This document shows positions 1 through 6,591 of a stretch of DNA of 7,227 nucleotides, piece after piece. Within the stretch, counting starts at the first letter, position 1, and each line of letters opens with the position of its first letter. Origin of the DNA: Quisquiliibacterium sp. (GTDB lineage Bacteria > Pseudomonadota > Gammaproteobacteria > Burkholderiales > Burkholderiaceae_E). The translations under genes were made by a program, and so were the position numbers. The notes under the pieces are model-generated. The model saw only the letters and a program-made list of their open reading frames with translations. It was not told the DNA's origin and did not search any database. The DNA lies in contig JALRBB010000291.1 of the NCBI GenBank assembly GCA_023257915.1, positions 1 to 7,227 on the forward strand. Direction: 5' to 3'.

Positions 1-144
1 AAACGCGACGTATGCGATTTCACAACGTGCTTTGGAGTCAAGAACGAAGTTCAATTCACCCTTATCACGTACTGTCACGACAAGGCATAAACCATCATTC
101 ACGGCACGAGGCAACTGGATGAGCCCACAACGACCTCGGCGCAC
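1..144 (-). other. Putative insertion within pilN (candidate 5' end of a group II intron or other mobile element)
   Basis: This stretch does not continue PilN and is AT-richer than the rest of the window. Read on the minus strand from base 144 it begins GTGCG, the 5' consensus of group II introns (GUGYG). It then folds: CGAGGU (138-133) pairs with GCCUCG (112-107), and CCUUGUCGUG (85-76) pairs with CGUGAUAAGG (69-60) around a six-base loop. The four non-Watson-Crick pairs in these helices are G-U wobbles only in minus-strand RNA and become A-C mismatches in plus-strand RNA. This fits a structured RNA transcribed with pilN. Only about 144 nt are visible, with no domain V, reverse transcriptase or 3' end. 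The boundary could lie anywhere in about 129-144. An insertion-sequence end or a divergent PilN tail remain alternatives. Confidence 0.35.
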
Positions 145-495
145 CTGCTGCAACTGCACCCCTTCGGGCATCAGCGTGACGAGTTCATCGAACAGATGCA
201 CCGGCAGCGTTCGGTCACGTTGCAAGGTCTCGACCGCCTCCTGGCGCGCTTTCAGGGCTTCTATTTCCTGCCTGAGCGTGGCGATCTCCCTGATCTGTGC
301 ATCGAGTTTCGTGTTCTCGGCGCGGATGAACTGGTTGCGCGCCTGTTGCGCGTCAATCTGCCCCTGAATCACAAAGCCGATAATCATCGCGACCGCCGCG
401 CCAGCTGCCGCGGTCATCGAGGCAATAAACACAAACGCCTTGCGACGGCGCTCGCGCCGCATCTCGCGATGCGGTAACAGGTTGATTCGAATCAC
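1..495 (-). CDS. pilN: PilN, type IV pilus inner-membrane assembly protein (3' end outside window, C-terminal part abnormal)
   Basis: PilN is a bitopic inner-membrane protein that links cytoplasmic PilM to PilO in the type IVa pilus alignment complex. The GTG start at 495-493 overlaps the pilM stop in a GTGA junction, so the two genes are probably translationally coupled. Residues 2-8 carry the INLLP motif that docks into PilM. A basic stretch (residues 10-19) and a membrane segment (about 21-43) follow. A charged coiled-coil region spans about 46-95, and a typical PilN stretch, LPVHLFDELV then MPEGVQLQQVR, covers 97-119. After residue 119 (window about 144) similarity ends: the expected strand and the usual YAQSNARVS-like region are absent, G+C falls to about 47%, and third-position G+C drops to about one half. 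The frame stays open to base 1, but I doubt that residues 120-165 are native PilN. The gene may be interrupted. Identity of residues 1-119 is firm; the C-terminus is not. Confidence 0.85.
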   Translation of the reverse strand, partial: MIRINLLPHREMRRERRRKAFVFIASMTAAAGAAVAMIIGFVIQGQIDAQQARNQFIRAENTKLDAQIREIATLRQEIEALKARQEAVETLQRDRTLPVHLFDELVTLMPEGVQLQQVRRGRCGLIQLPRAVNDGLCLVVTVRDKGELNFVLDSKARCEIAYVAF

Positions 496-1574
496 GGTCC
501 GAACCTTCGCAAGGCCAGACCGCAGGCCGTCATCAGCGCTGGGGCGTCGACCTCAAGCTGGCGTTCGCGCACACCGGCGTCAAGCTGCATGCCTTCGAAC
601 GGGAGCAGCAGTGCCGTCGGCAGCTGCGTCCGCTCGGCAACGGCCTCGAGTAGTCCGGGCACAACGCTGGTGCCACCGGCGAGATAGATCCGATCGACCT
701 TCGTGTATTCGGTCGATGTGAAAAAGAACTGCAAGGTTCGACTGATGTTCGCGGCGCCCTGGTCAACGAATGGAGCCAGAACCTCCGACTGAAAGCCCGC
801 AGGAAGGTCGCCACTTTTCTTTTTCAGTTCGGCCTCTTCCGGGGTCAGGCCGTAAAGCCTGACCAGATCTTGCGTAAGGATCTGGCCGCCGAAGGCCTGT
901 TCCCGCTCAAAAACGATTTCGGCATCCAGATAGACCGACAAGGCGGTGGCCTGGCTGCCGATGTCGAAGACCGCGATCACTTCGCCCTGGGCATGGTTGG
1001 GCAAACCATCGGTGACGTACTGAACCGCCAGGCACGCCGCATAGCTTTCGACATCCACCACAACCGCCTGCAGACCGCACATCTCGGCGATCGCGACGCG
1101 GTCCTCGACTTGTTCCTTGCGAGACGCGACCAGCAGCACGTCGACCTCGTCAGCCTCGGCGCCCACGGCCCCCAGAATCTGGAAATCGAGGTTGACGTCC
1201 TCGATCGGGAACTGGATGTAGTTGCTGGCCTCGGATTCGACCTGAAACTCGTAGTCTTCCTCGGTCAGCCCGGCTGGCAACCTGATGCGCTTGGCGATGA
1301 CGGCCGAGGCCGGCATCGCAAGCGCCGCTCCACGTGTGCGCGAGCCCATCCTGGACAAGGCGCGCGTCAACGCTGCAGCAACGACCTCGGGCTGCTCGAT
1401 ATTGCCGTCGACAACCGCGCCCTTGTCGATCTGTTCGATCGCATAGGTGCGCAACCCAACCCCTCCGCCGGCAGCGTCATCGAGTTCCACGACCTTGACG
1501 GACGAGGGGCTGATATCGATCCCGAGGAGAGGCGTCGAGGCGGGCCGCGAAAAACTGGGCAAGCCAAATGCCAC
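492..1574 (-). CDS. pilM: PilM, actin-like type IV pilus assembly ATPase
   Basis: PilM is a cytoplasmic FtsA/actin-fold protein that binds the N-terminal tail of PilN and anchors the pilus machine to the inner membrane. The 360 residues are about the family length. Near the N-terminus LLGIDISPSSVKVVEL (16-31) is the first phosphate-binding loop. FDIGSQAT (203-210) is the second phosphate loop, and YLAGGTSVVPG (297-307) is the adenosine-binding loop. The EAELKKK segment (246-252) is also typical of the family. The start is GTG at 1574-1572, preceded by AAGGGG (1585-1580) five bases upstream, a good ribosome binding site. The TGA at 494-492 overlaps the pilN start, which indicates a pilMN operon; pilO, pilP and pilQ would be expected further left, beyond the window. 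It is divergent from mrcA, the usual arrangement in many beta- and gammaproteobacteria. Confidence 0.95.
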   Translation of the reverse strand: MAFGLPSFSRPASTPLLGIDISPSSVKVVELDDAAGGGVGLRTYAIEQIDKGAVVDGNIEQPEVVAAALTRALSRMGSRTRGAALAMPASAVIAKRIRLPAGLTEEDYEFQVESEASNYIQFPIEDVNLDFQILGAVGAEADEVDVLLVASRKEQVEDRVAIAEMCGLQAVVVDVESYAACLAVQYVTDGLPNHAQGEVIAVFDIGSQATALSVYLDAEIVFEREQAFGGQILTQDLVRLYGLTPEEAELKKKSGDLPAGFQSEVLAPFVDQGAANISRTLQFFFTSTEYTKVDRIYLAGGTSVVPGLLEAVAERTQLPTALLLPFEGMQLDAGVRERQLEVDAPALMTACGLALRRFGP

Positions 1575-1579
1575 CGAAA

Positions 1580-1585
1580 CCCCTT
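1580..1585 (-). promoter_or_regulatory. Ribosome binding site supporting the pilM GTG start
   Basis: AAGGGG on the minus strand lies five bases before the GTG at 1574-1572. No ATG in frame gives a better PilM N-terminus, so this site decides the start. Confidence 0.6.
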
Positions 1586-1613
1586 ATTGATGATGATTGC
1601 CAAAAATCCTTGT

Positions 1614-1644
1614 TTCTCAAATAGTTAGAATGGACTTTTGAGAA
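1614..1644. repeat. Inverted repeat in the pilM-mrcA intergenic region, possible operator
   Basis: TTCTCAAA at 1614-1621 is mirrored exactly by TTTGAGAA at 1637-1644 across a 15-base spacer. It lies 40-70 bp upstream of the pilM start, where the pilM promoter would be expected, so it could be a dimeric regulator site. The spacing is not that of an intrinsic terminator. An eight-base match in AT-rich sequence could also be chance. Confidence 0.35.
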
Positions 1645-1798
1645 CCCTTGAAAAAGCCTACCAACATACCAACACCACTGTAAAGTTTCGGCCCTGCACT
1701 GCGTACCGTTCAGGCCTGCCGTTTGTCGTACGCTGGGGGCCGTCCAGCGGAGGATCGCGACAACGCGGGCTTCGGGCAGCCTTCACGTATGCTCCACC

Positions 1799-1804
1799 TA
1801 TAAT
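1799..1804 (+). promoter_or_regulatory. Candidate -10 box of the mrcA promoter
   Basis: A perfect TATAAT lies 41 bp before the mrcA ATG in otherwise GC-rich sequence. This would give a 5' leader of about 35 nt. No good -35 hexamer sits 16-18 bp upstream (the region reads GCAGCC), and there is no extended TGn motif. Either it is a factor-dependent promoter or the match is fortuitous. Confidence 0.4.
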
Positions 1805-1845
1805 CCGCCTGTTTGGTCGTTGCACCAACCCGACCCGGCAACACA

Positions 1846-4197
1846 ATGCCCAAGCCCCAAACCGCCAAGCACCGAGCCTCGGCCGCAGCACCCGCGAGCC
1901 CCTGGTTGAAACTGCTCGGATATGCCATCGGCCTGCCGCTGGCGGGCGCAGTCTGCGCAGCCCTGATCGCAGTCATCGTCGTGGTGCTGGCCAACGATCG
2001 GCTGCCGGACATCGACTCGCTGGTCGACTACCGGCCGAAACTGCCCTTGCGGGTCTACAGTGCCGACGGGGTGCTGATCGGCGAGTTCGGCGAGGAACGA
2101 CGCGATTTCGTGCAGATCGATGATGTCCCGTTGATGATGCGAGGCGCAATCCTCGCGGCCGAGGATGCGCGCTTCTTCGAACACTCCGGTGTTGATTTCG
2201 TCGGTATCGCGCGCGCCGCAGTCACGAACGTGCTCTCGGGCGGGCGCGATCAGGGAGCCAGCACGATCACGATGCAGGTCGCGCGCAATTTCTTCCTGTC
2301 GAGCGAAAAAACCTACACCCGCAAGATCTATGAGGTGTTGCTGGCCCTGCGCATTGAGCAAAACCTGACCAAGAAACAGATTCTTGAGATCTACATCAAC
2401 CAGATTTTCCTGGGTAAGCGTGCTTACGGATTTTCTGCGGCGGCGCAGATCTACTTTGGCAAACCCCTGTCGGGACTATCGGTGGCCGAGTCGGCGATGC
2501 TCGCCGGCCTGCCGAAAGCGCCGTCGCTGTACAACCCGCTGGTCAATCCGAAGCGGGCCACCGAACGTCAGCACTACATCCTGCGCCGCATGTACGAGAC
2601 CGGCCACCTTTCCGAAGCCCGGTATCGCGCCGCGCTCAAGGAAGAGTTGCGCTACGCCCGAGCAGGCCCGACACGAGAGCGCCCGGTAACAAGCACCGAC
2701 GCCCCCTTCGTGGCCGAAATGGCGCGCGCCCTCGCGTTCGAAATGTTCAAGGACGAGACCTACGTCGCCGGAATCAATGTCTACACGACCATCCTGAGTC
2801 AGGAGCAACGCGCGGCGAACGCCGCAGTCCGGACGGGAACGCTCGAATTCGACCGCAGGCACGGCTACCGCGGACCGGAGGCGTTCCTAGAACTCCCGTC
2901 AGACCGGGCGCTGGCAGAGGCGCGAATCGAGGCGAAGCTTGCGGACCTGCCGGAGATCAACGACTTCTTCGCAGCCGTGGTGCTCCAGGCCTCGCCGCAG
3001 TCGGTTCGCGTCAGCCGCGGGCACGGCGTCGAGCAAACGATCACCGGTGCGTCGCTGAAATTCGTCCAGCGCGAACTGTCCGGTAAAACCCCTGCCGCAC
3101 GCGCGATCCGCCGCGGATCGATCGTGCGGATCGCGCTCAACGAGACTGGCCAATGGGAGATCGTCCAGGTTCCGCAGGTCGAGGCAGCACTGGTCGCCTG
3201 CAACACCGATGATGGGGCGGTGCGCGCACTGGTGGGCGGTTTCGAGTTCTCGCGCAACAAGTTCAACCGGGTCACGCAGGCCTGGCGCCAGCCGGGTTCT
3301 AGCTTCAAGCCCTTTATCTATTCGGCCGCGCTTGAGAAGGGCTTCATGACGACGACCGTCATCGACGACGCCCCGATTTCGATCGATCCGGCATTAACCG
3401 GCGGCCAGTTGTGGGAGCCGAAAAACTACGACGGCAAGTTCGAAGGTCCCATGCCGCTGCGTAACGCGCTGGCCAAATCGAAAAACATGGTCTCGATTCG
3501 CGTGCTTCAGTCCATCGGCCCGAATTACGCGCAGGACTACGCAACTCGCTTCGGTTTCGACGCACAGCGCCACCCGCCTTACCTGACGATGGCACTCGGA
3601 GCCGGTTCGGTGACCCCCTGGCAGATGGTCGGCGCGTACTCGGTTTTCGCCAATGGCGGCTACCGGATTTCGCCTTACCTGATCAACCGGATCACCGACT
3701 CTGAGGGAAGAGTGCTCGCACGAGCCAACCCGATCCGGGCCGGCAACGCCGCAGCCCGAGTCATTGACGAGCGCAACGCATTCATCATGGGCTCCCTGCT
3801 TCGGGAGGTCGTCAGATCAGGCACCGCCGTGCGCGCCCAGTCGCTCAAGCGCAACGACCTTGCCGGCAAGACCGGCACGACGAACGACTCGCATGACGCC
3901 TGGTTTGCCGGTTTTCAGCCAGGGATCGCGGCGATCACCTGGGTCGGCTACGATCAGCCGCGAAAGCTTGGCGATCGGGAAACTGGTGGCGGGCTCGCCC
4001 TGCCGATCTGGATCTCCTACATGGGCAAGGCCTTGCAGGGTATGCCCGAGCGCGCACCGATCGTGCCGTCCGGCGTGATCGAAATCGACGGCGACTGGTA
4101 TTACGCCGAGACGACACCCGGCAAGGGCATCTCATCGGTCGGTCTCGACGAAAGCCCGACCGCGGTGCCTTTCGGGCAACTGCCGCGCACGAACTGA
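1846..4197 (+). CDS. mrcA: Penicillin-binding protein 1A, bifunctional peptidoglycan glycosyltransferase/DD-transpeptidase
   Basis: This class A PBP polymerises lipid II into glycan strands and cross-links the stem peptides in the periplasm. The 783-residue product has a short cytoplasmic tail and a membrane anchor at about 21-48. A GT51 domain follows, with EDARFFEHSGVD (106-117, catalytic Glu106), GASTITMQVARNFFL (137-151) and the RKIYEVLLALRIEQ-type helix near 159-172. A linker or OB-like domain occupies about 310-430. The transpeptidase carries SSFK (485-488, nucleophile Ser485), SKN (545-547) and KTGTT (675-679). All catalytic motifs are intact and the length is normal for proteobacterial PBP1A. 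I chose the ATG at 1846 because it gives a normal N-terminus. A TTG 33 bp upstream would add 11 residues but starts only about 8 bp after the candidate -10 box. No strong Shine-Dalgarno is seen. The gene is also called ponA. Confidence 0.96.
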   Translation: MPKPQTAKHRASAAAPASPWLKLLGYAIGLPLAGAVCAALIAVIVVVLANDRLPDIDSLVDYRPKLPLRVYSADGVLIGEFGEERRDFVQIDDVPLMMRGAILAAEDARFFEHSGVDFVGIARAAVTNVLSGGRDQGASTITMQVARNFFLSSEKTYTRKIYEVLLALRIEQNLTKKQILEIYINQIFLGKRAYGFSAAAQIYFGKPLSGLSVAESAMLAGLPKAPSLYNPLVNPKRATERQHYILRRMYETGHLSEARYRAALKEELRYARAGPTRERPVTSTDAPFVAEMARALAFEMFKDETYVAGINVYTTILSQEQRAANAAVRTGTLEFDRRHGYRGPEAFLELPSDRALAEARIEAKLADLPEINDFFAAVVLQASPQSVRVSRGHGVEQTITGASLKFVQRELSGKTPAARAIRRGSIVRIALNETGQWEIVQVPQVEAALVACNTDDGAVRALVGGFEFSRNKFNRVTQAWRQPGSSFKPFIYSAALEKGFMTTTVIDDAPISIDPALTGGQLWEPKNYDGKFEGPMPLRNALAKSKNMVSIRVLQSIGPNYAQDYATRFGFDAQRHPPYLTMALGAGSVTPWQMVGAYSVFANGGYRISPYLINRITDSEGRVLARANPIRAGNAAARVIDERNAFIMGSLLREVVRSGTAVRAQSLKRNDLAGKTGTTNDSHDAWFAGFQPGIAAITWVGYDQPRKLGDRETGGGLALPIWISYMGKALQGMPERAPIVPSGVIEIDGDWYYAETTPGKGISSVGLDESPTAVPFGQLPRTN

Positions 4198-4213
4198 GCC
4201 GGAGCGGCTCAGT
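4193..4213. terminator. Stop-codon hairpin between convergent mrcA and cyaY
   Basis: ACTGAGCC (4193-4200) and GGCTCAGT (4206-4213) form a perfect 8-bp GC-rich hairpin with a five-base GGAGC loop. The mrcA TGA (4195-4197) is in one arm and the cyaY TGA (4211-4209) in the other. Its position in an 11-bp convergent gap suggests a bidirectional terminator or transcript-end stabiliser. There is no T tract on either side, so it is not a canonical intrinsic terminator. Confidence 0.5.
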
Positions 4214-4532
4214 CAGAGCCCGACAGATCGACCTGGCTGCCCGCCTGCTGACTCACCAGGCGCGACAAGGTCAGGAATAATTCATCGCCCGAGCGCGTGT
4301 CGAGCCATTTGCCACCGTCGGCACGATAGTGAAACGCCCCCGATCGGGCAGCGACCCAGATCTCCCGAACCGGTTCGTTACCGTTGACGATGATCTTCGA
4401 TCCATCGTCGAACTCCAGTTCAAGAACCTGGCCGCTGCGACTGGTGTCAACGTCGACGCCACAGGCATCGATCGCATCCTCGATCGCACGCAAAGTGCGC
4501 TCGCACTGCTCATGGAACTGTTTTTCGCTCAT
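4209..4532 (-). CDS. cyaY: CyaY, bacterial frataxin
   Basis: CyaY is a small cytoplasmic iron-binding protein that associates with the IscS desulfurase and modulates iron-sulfur cluster assembly. The 107 residues match the family length (about 106). The acidic first helix (EKQFHEQCERTLRAIEDAID, residues 3-22) and a beta-sheet region follow the frataxin pattern. Conserved points are LELEFDDGSKIIVN, then EIWVAARSGAFHYR and a KWLDTRSGDELFLTLSRLV C-terminal block. The ATG at 4532-4530 has a GAGG (4545-4542) nine bases upstream. It is convergent with mrcA and divergent from lptM, whose start is only 14 bp away. Its promoter must therefore lie within the lptM coding region. Confidence 0.95.
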   Translation of the reverse strand: MSEKQFHEQCERTLRAIEDAIDACGVDVDTSRSGQVLELEFDDGSKIIVNGNEPVREIWVAARSGAFHYRADGGKWLDTRSGDELFLTLSRLVSQQAGSQVDLSGSD

Positions 4533-4546
4533 GCTAGACTGCCTCG

Positions 4547-4702
4547 ATGAAACGATTGCTCGTCGGTGCGGCGATTCTAGCTGCGCTGATCGGCACGGCG
4601 GCGTGCGGTCAGCGAGGTCCGTTGTACCTGCCGCGAATTCCTCCGGCCGAACCCGGCCAGATCACGCCACCGCAGCCATCTGAGCCGAGCACACGGCGCT
4701 GA
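4547..4702 (+). CDS. lptM: LptM, small outer-membrane lipoprotein of the LPS translocon (YifL type)
   Basis: This is a 51-residue lipoprotein precursor. A short signal peptide (MKRLLVGAAILAALIGTAA) ends in a lipobox with Cys20 as the lipidated residue. The mature protein begins CGQRGPLYLP, the hallmark of this family, followed by a proline-rich tail of about 20 residues. In E. coli LptM binds the LptD/LptE translocon and aids its oxidative maturation. The position directly upstream of lysA is the conserved location of the family. The start is ATG at 4547; no Shine-Dalgarno precedes it. A weak extended -10 (TGCTAGACT, 4532-4540) would place transcription start at or near the ATG. A 30-bp gap to lysA suggests an lptM-lysA operon. 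Confidence 0.9.
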   Translation: MKRLLVGAAILAALIGTAACGQRGPLYLPRIPPAEPGQITPPQPSEPSTRR

Positions 4703-4732
4703 CGCAACCCCCTAACCTGAGCCCCGCAGCCT

Positions 4733-5995
4733 ATGAACGATTGGATCTCCGATCGCAACGGCACGCTGTATGCCGAAGACGTACCTCTTACCGCGATCGC
4801 GCAACAGTTCGGCACCCCGGCATACGTCTATTCGCGCGCCGCGATCCGTTCGGCTTTCGCCGAATTTTCGCAGGCCTGCGCCGGTCGCCGGGTGCTGGTC
4901 TGCTATGCGCTGAAGGCCAACTCGAACCTTGCGGTCATCGATCTGCTGGCGCGCGAGGGAGCCGGATTCGACATCGTCTCCGGCGGCGAGTTGCAGCGGG
5001 TACTGGCGGCCGGCGCATCCCCTTCACGGGTCGTATTCTCCGGTGTGGGCAAGTCCGAGTCCGAAATGCAGATGGCGCTCGAGCACGGCGTGCGCTGCTT
5101 CAATGTCGAATCCGAGACCGAGTTGCACCGGCTGTCGCGGGTTGCCCAGTCGATGGGCAAGCTTGCCCCGGTATCGATCCGCGTGAACCCGGACGTGGAT
5201 GCCGGCACCCATCCATACATCTCCACCGGACTGCGCGAGAACAAGTTCGGGATTTCGCATGAGCATGCGGTCAGCGTCTACCGCGAAGCCGCCACGTTGC
5301 CCGGCTTGAAGATCGTCGGCATCGACTGCCATATCGGATCACAGATCACGGAAATCGCGCCCTTCGTCGCGGCCCTCGACAAGCTTGCCGAACTCGTCGC
5401 CGAACTGGCAAGTCACGGCATCCGTCTGGCCCATCTGGATCTGGGCGGCGGGCTTGGCATCGACTACGACGGCGAGCAGCCGCCTTCGCGCAAGGCGATG
5501 CTCGACGCGCTGTTTGCGCGCATCGACGCCGACCCCACGCTTCGCGAGCTCGAGGTGATGTTCGAGTTCGGGCGCTCGATCGTCGGCAACGCCGGGCTGC
5601 TGCTGACCAGGGTCGAATACCTGAAGCCGACGCCGGCCAAGAACTTTGCAATCGTTGACGCGGCGATGAATGACCTGATGCGTCCGGCGCTATACGAGGC
5701 ATTTCATCGCATCGTGCCGGTAGCACCTCGCGCAGGACAGCCACAGTCGTACGATGTCGTCGGTCCGGTCTGCGAATCCGGCGACTGGCTTGGTCGCGAC
5801 CGGCTGCTGGCCATCGAGGAAGGCGATCTGCTAGCGATCCTTTCGGCGGGCGCCTATGGCATGGCGATGAGCTCGAACTACAACACCCGGCCCCGGCCGC
5901 CTGAAATCATGGTCGATGGCGATGCGATGCACCTGATCCGTGCTCGTGAGCCCGTCGAATCGTTGTACGACCTCGAAACCCGACTGCCTGGCTAA
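4733..5995 (+). CDS. lysA: Diaminopimelate decarboxylase
   Basis: LysA decarboxylates meso-2,6-diaminopimelate to L-lysine in the cytoplasm using PLP, the last step of the DAP pathway. The 420 residues have the family length. Visible motifs are YALKANSN (Lys61, the PLP Schiff base), HIGSQ (200-204), and a glycine-rich DLGGGLGIDY (236-245) for phosphate binding. The CESGD motif (Cys347) completes the neighbouring subunit's active site, and GAYGMAMSSNYN (373-384) closes the C-terminal domain. The segment that usually reads EPGR is EFGR here (278-281), with Phe in place of Pro. The start is ATG at 4733, 30 bp after lptM, with no clear Shine-Dalgarno. The stop at 5993-5995 overlaps the stop of convergent msrQ. 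No dapF follows, unlike the lysA-dapF order of many gammaproteobacteria. Confidence 0.97.
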   Translation: MNDWISDRNGTLYAEDVPLTAIAQQFGTPAYVYSRAAIRSAFAEFSQACAGRRVLVCYALKANSNLAVIDLLAREGAGFDIVSGGELQRVLAAGASPSRVVFSGVGKSESEMQMALEHGVRCFNVESETELHRLSRVAQSMGKLAPVSIRVNPDVDAGTHPYISTGLRENKFGISHEHAVSVYREAATLPGLKIVGIDCHIGSQITEIAPFVAALDKLAELVAELASHGIRLAHLDLGGGLGIDYDGEQPPSRKAMLDALFARIDADPTLRELEVMFEFGRSIVGNAGLLLTRVEYLKPTPAKNFAIVDAAMNDLMRPALYEAFHRIVPVAPRAGQPQSYDVVGPVCESGDWLGRDRLLAIEEGDLLAILSAGAYGMAMSSNYNTRPRPPEIMVDGDAMHLIRAREPVESLYDLETRLPG

Positions 5996-6591
5996 GAGCG
6001 CGTCATCGGCGTGCGCGCAGCGTGCCACCACCACCAGAGCCGAATCGACAGCAGCAACGCGAATGCCGCGCCATACATCGCCGGTTCAAGCACATCGTTC
6101 TTGCCGGCCTTGTGCCACCAAAAATGCAGCACCCCGAGCACACTGGCGAGGTAGACGAGCCGATGCAACTGGCTCCAACGGCGCCCGAGTCTGCGCATCA
6201 TGGCCCGGGTTGATGTCAGCGCCAGCGGCAACAACAGCGCGAAGGTCGCCATTCCGATCGTGATAAACGGCCGCTCAAGGACGTCGGTGACGATCGCCTG
6301 CAGATCGAACCACTGGTCCAGCCAGACATAGATCGCCATGTGCAGGCTCGCGTAAAAGAACGCGAACAGACCCAGCATGCGCCGGTACCCGGCTAACGCC
6401 GCAATACCGGTCAGTCGACGCAGCGGCGTGACCGACAGCGTGGCGAAAAGCAGGATCAACGCCCAGGACCCGGTGGAACGCGTGATGAATTCGACCGGAT
6501 TGGCGCCCAGACCGGCCCCGCTGGCGAGCTGAAACAGACGCGCGAGCGGTAGCAGGCAAGCAACGAACAGCGCGAACTTGGCAGCGTTCAA
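5992..6591 (-). CDS. msrQ: MsrQ, heme-binding membrane subunit of the periplasmic methionine sulfoxide reductase MsrPQ
   Basis: MsrQ (formerly YedZ) is a polytopic b-type cytochrome that passes electrons from the respiratory chain or flavin reductase to MsrP. The 199-residue protein has about six hydrophobic segments. It carries the family blocks [19 protein letters not shown] (27-45), TPLRRLTG (55-62), [15 protein letters not shown] (70-84), and [18 protein letters not shown] (142-159). His84, His143 and His156 match the conserved heme histidines. The start is TTG at 6591-6589, overlapping the msrP TGA in a TTGA junction. No alternative ATG preserves the first membrane segment, and no strong Shine-Dalgarno is visible, so translation is probably coupled to msrP. 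The TAG at 5994-5992 overlaps the lysA stop. Confidence 0.95.
   Translation of the reverse strand: MNAAKFALFVACLLPLARLFQLASGAGLGANPVEFITRSTGSWALILLFATLSVTPLRRLTGIAALAGYRRMLGLFAFFYASLHMAIYVWLDQWFDLQAIVTDVLERPFITIGMATFALLLPLALTSTRAMMRRLGRRWSQLHRLVYLASVLGVLHFWWHKAGKNDVLEPAMYGAAFALLLSIRLWWWWHAARTPMTRS

Larger units (their letters stand above)
1575..1845. other. Divergent intergenic region between pilM and mrcA
   Basis: This 271-bp gap holds no convincing gene. The pilM-proximal part (about 1575-1680) is AT-rich and should contain the pilM promoter. TTCAAG and TCTAAC with 17-bp spacing can be picked out on the minus strand around 1650-1625, but the match is weak. A perfect 8-bp inverted repeat lies at 1614-1644. 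The mrcA-proximal end carries TATAAT at 1799-1804. No tRNA, terminator hairpin or riboswitch was recognised. Confidence 0.6.

Noticed and set aside
32..477. Plus-strand open frames across pilN
   Set aside because: The minus-strand pilN is supported by the PilM-binding motif and overlap with pilM. The plus-strand products are low-complexity Arg/Ser/Cys-rich shadows.
1593..1612. Possible sigma-54 promoter for pilM (GGCAATCATCATCAATAA on the minus strand)
   Set aside because: The GG element is not followed by GC at the required ten-base spacing, so it fails the -24/-12 rule.
870..1628. 252-codon plus-strand open frame antisense to pilM
   Set aside because: It mirrors the pilM coding sequence, which has all family motifs, and shows no recognisable protein features. 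Long antisense frames are expected in GC-rich coding DNA.
1813..1845. Upstream TTG start for mrcA adding 11 residues
   Set aside because: The extra residues are not PBP1A-like, and the TTG lies about 8 bp after the candidate -10 box. The ATG at 1846 gives a normal N-terminus.
1798..2361. 187-codon minus-strand frame over the start of mrcA
   Set aside because: It is a shadow of the mrcA frame and has no recognisable motif.
4329..4683. Plus-strand open frames across cyaY and lptM
   Set aside because: They are out of frame with lptM and antisense to cyaY, both of which are clear family members.
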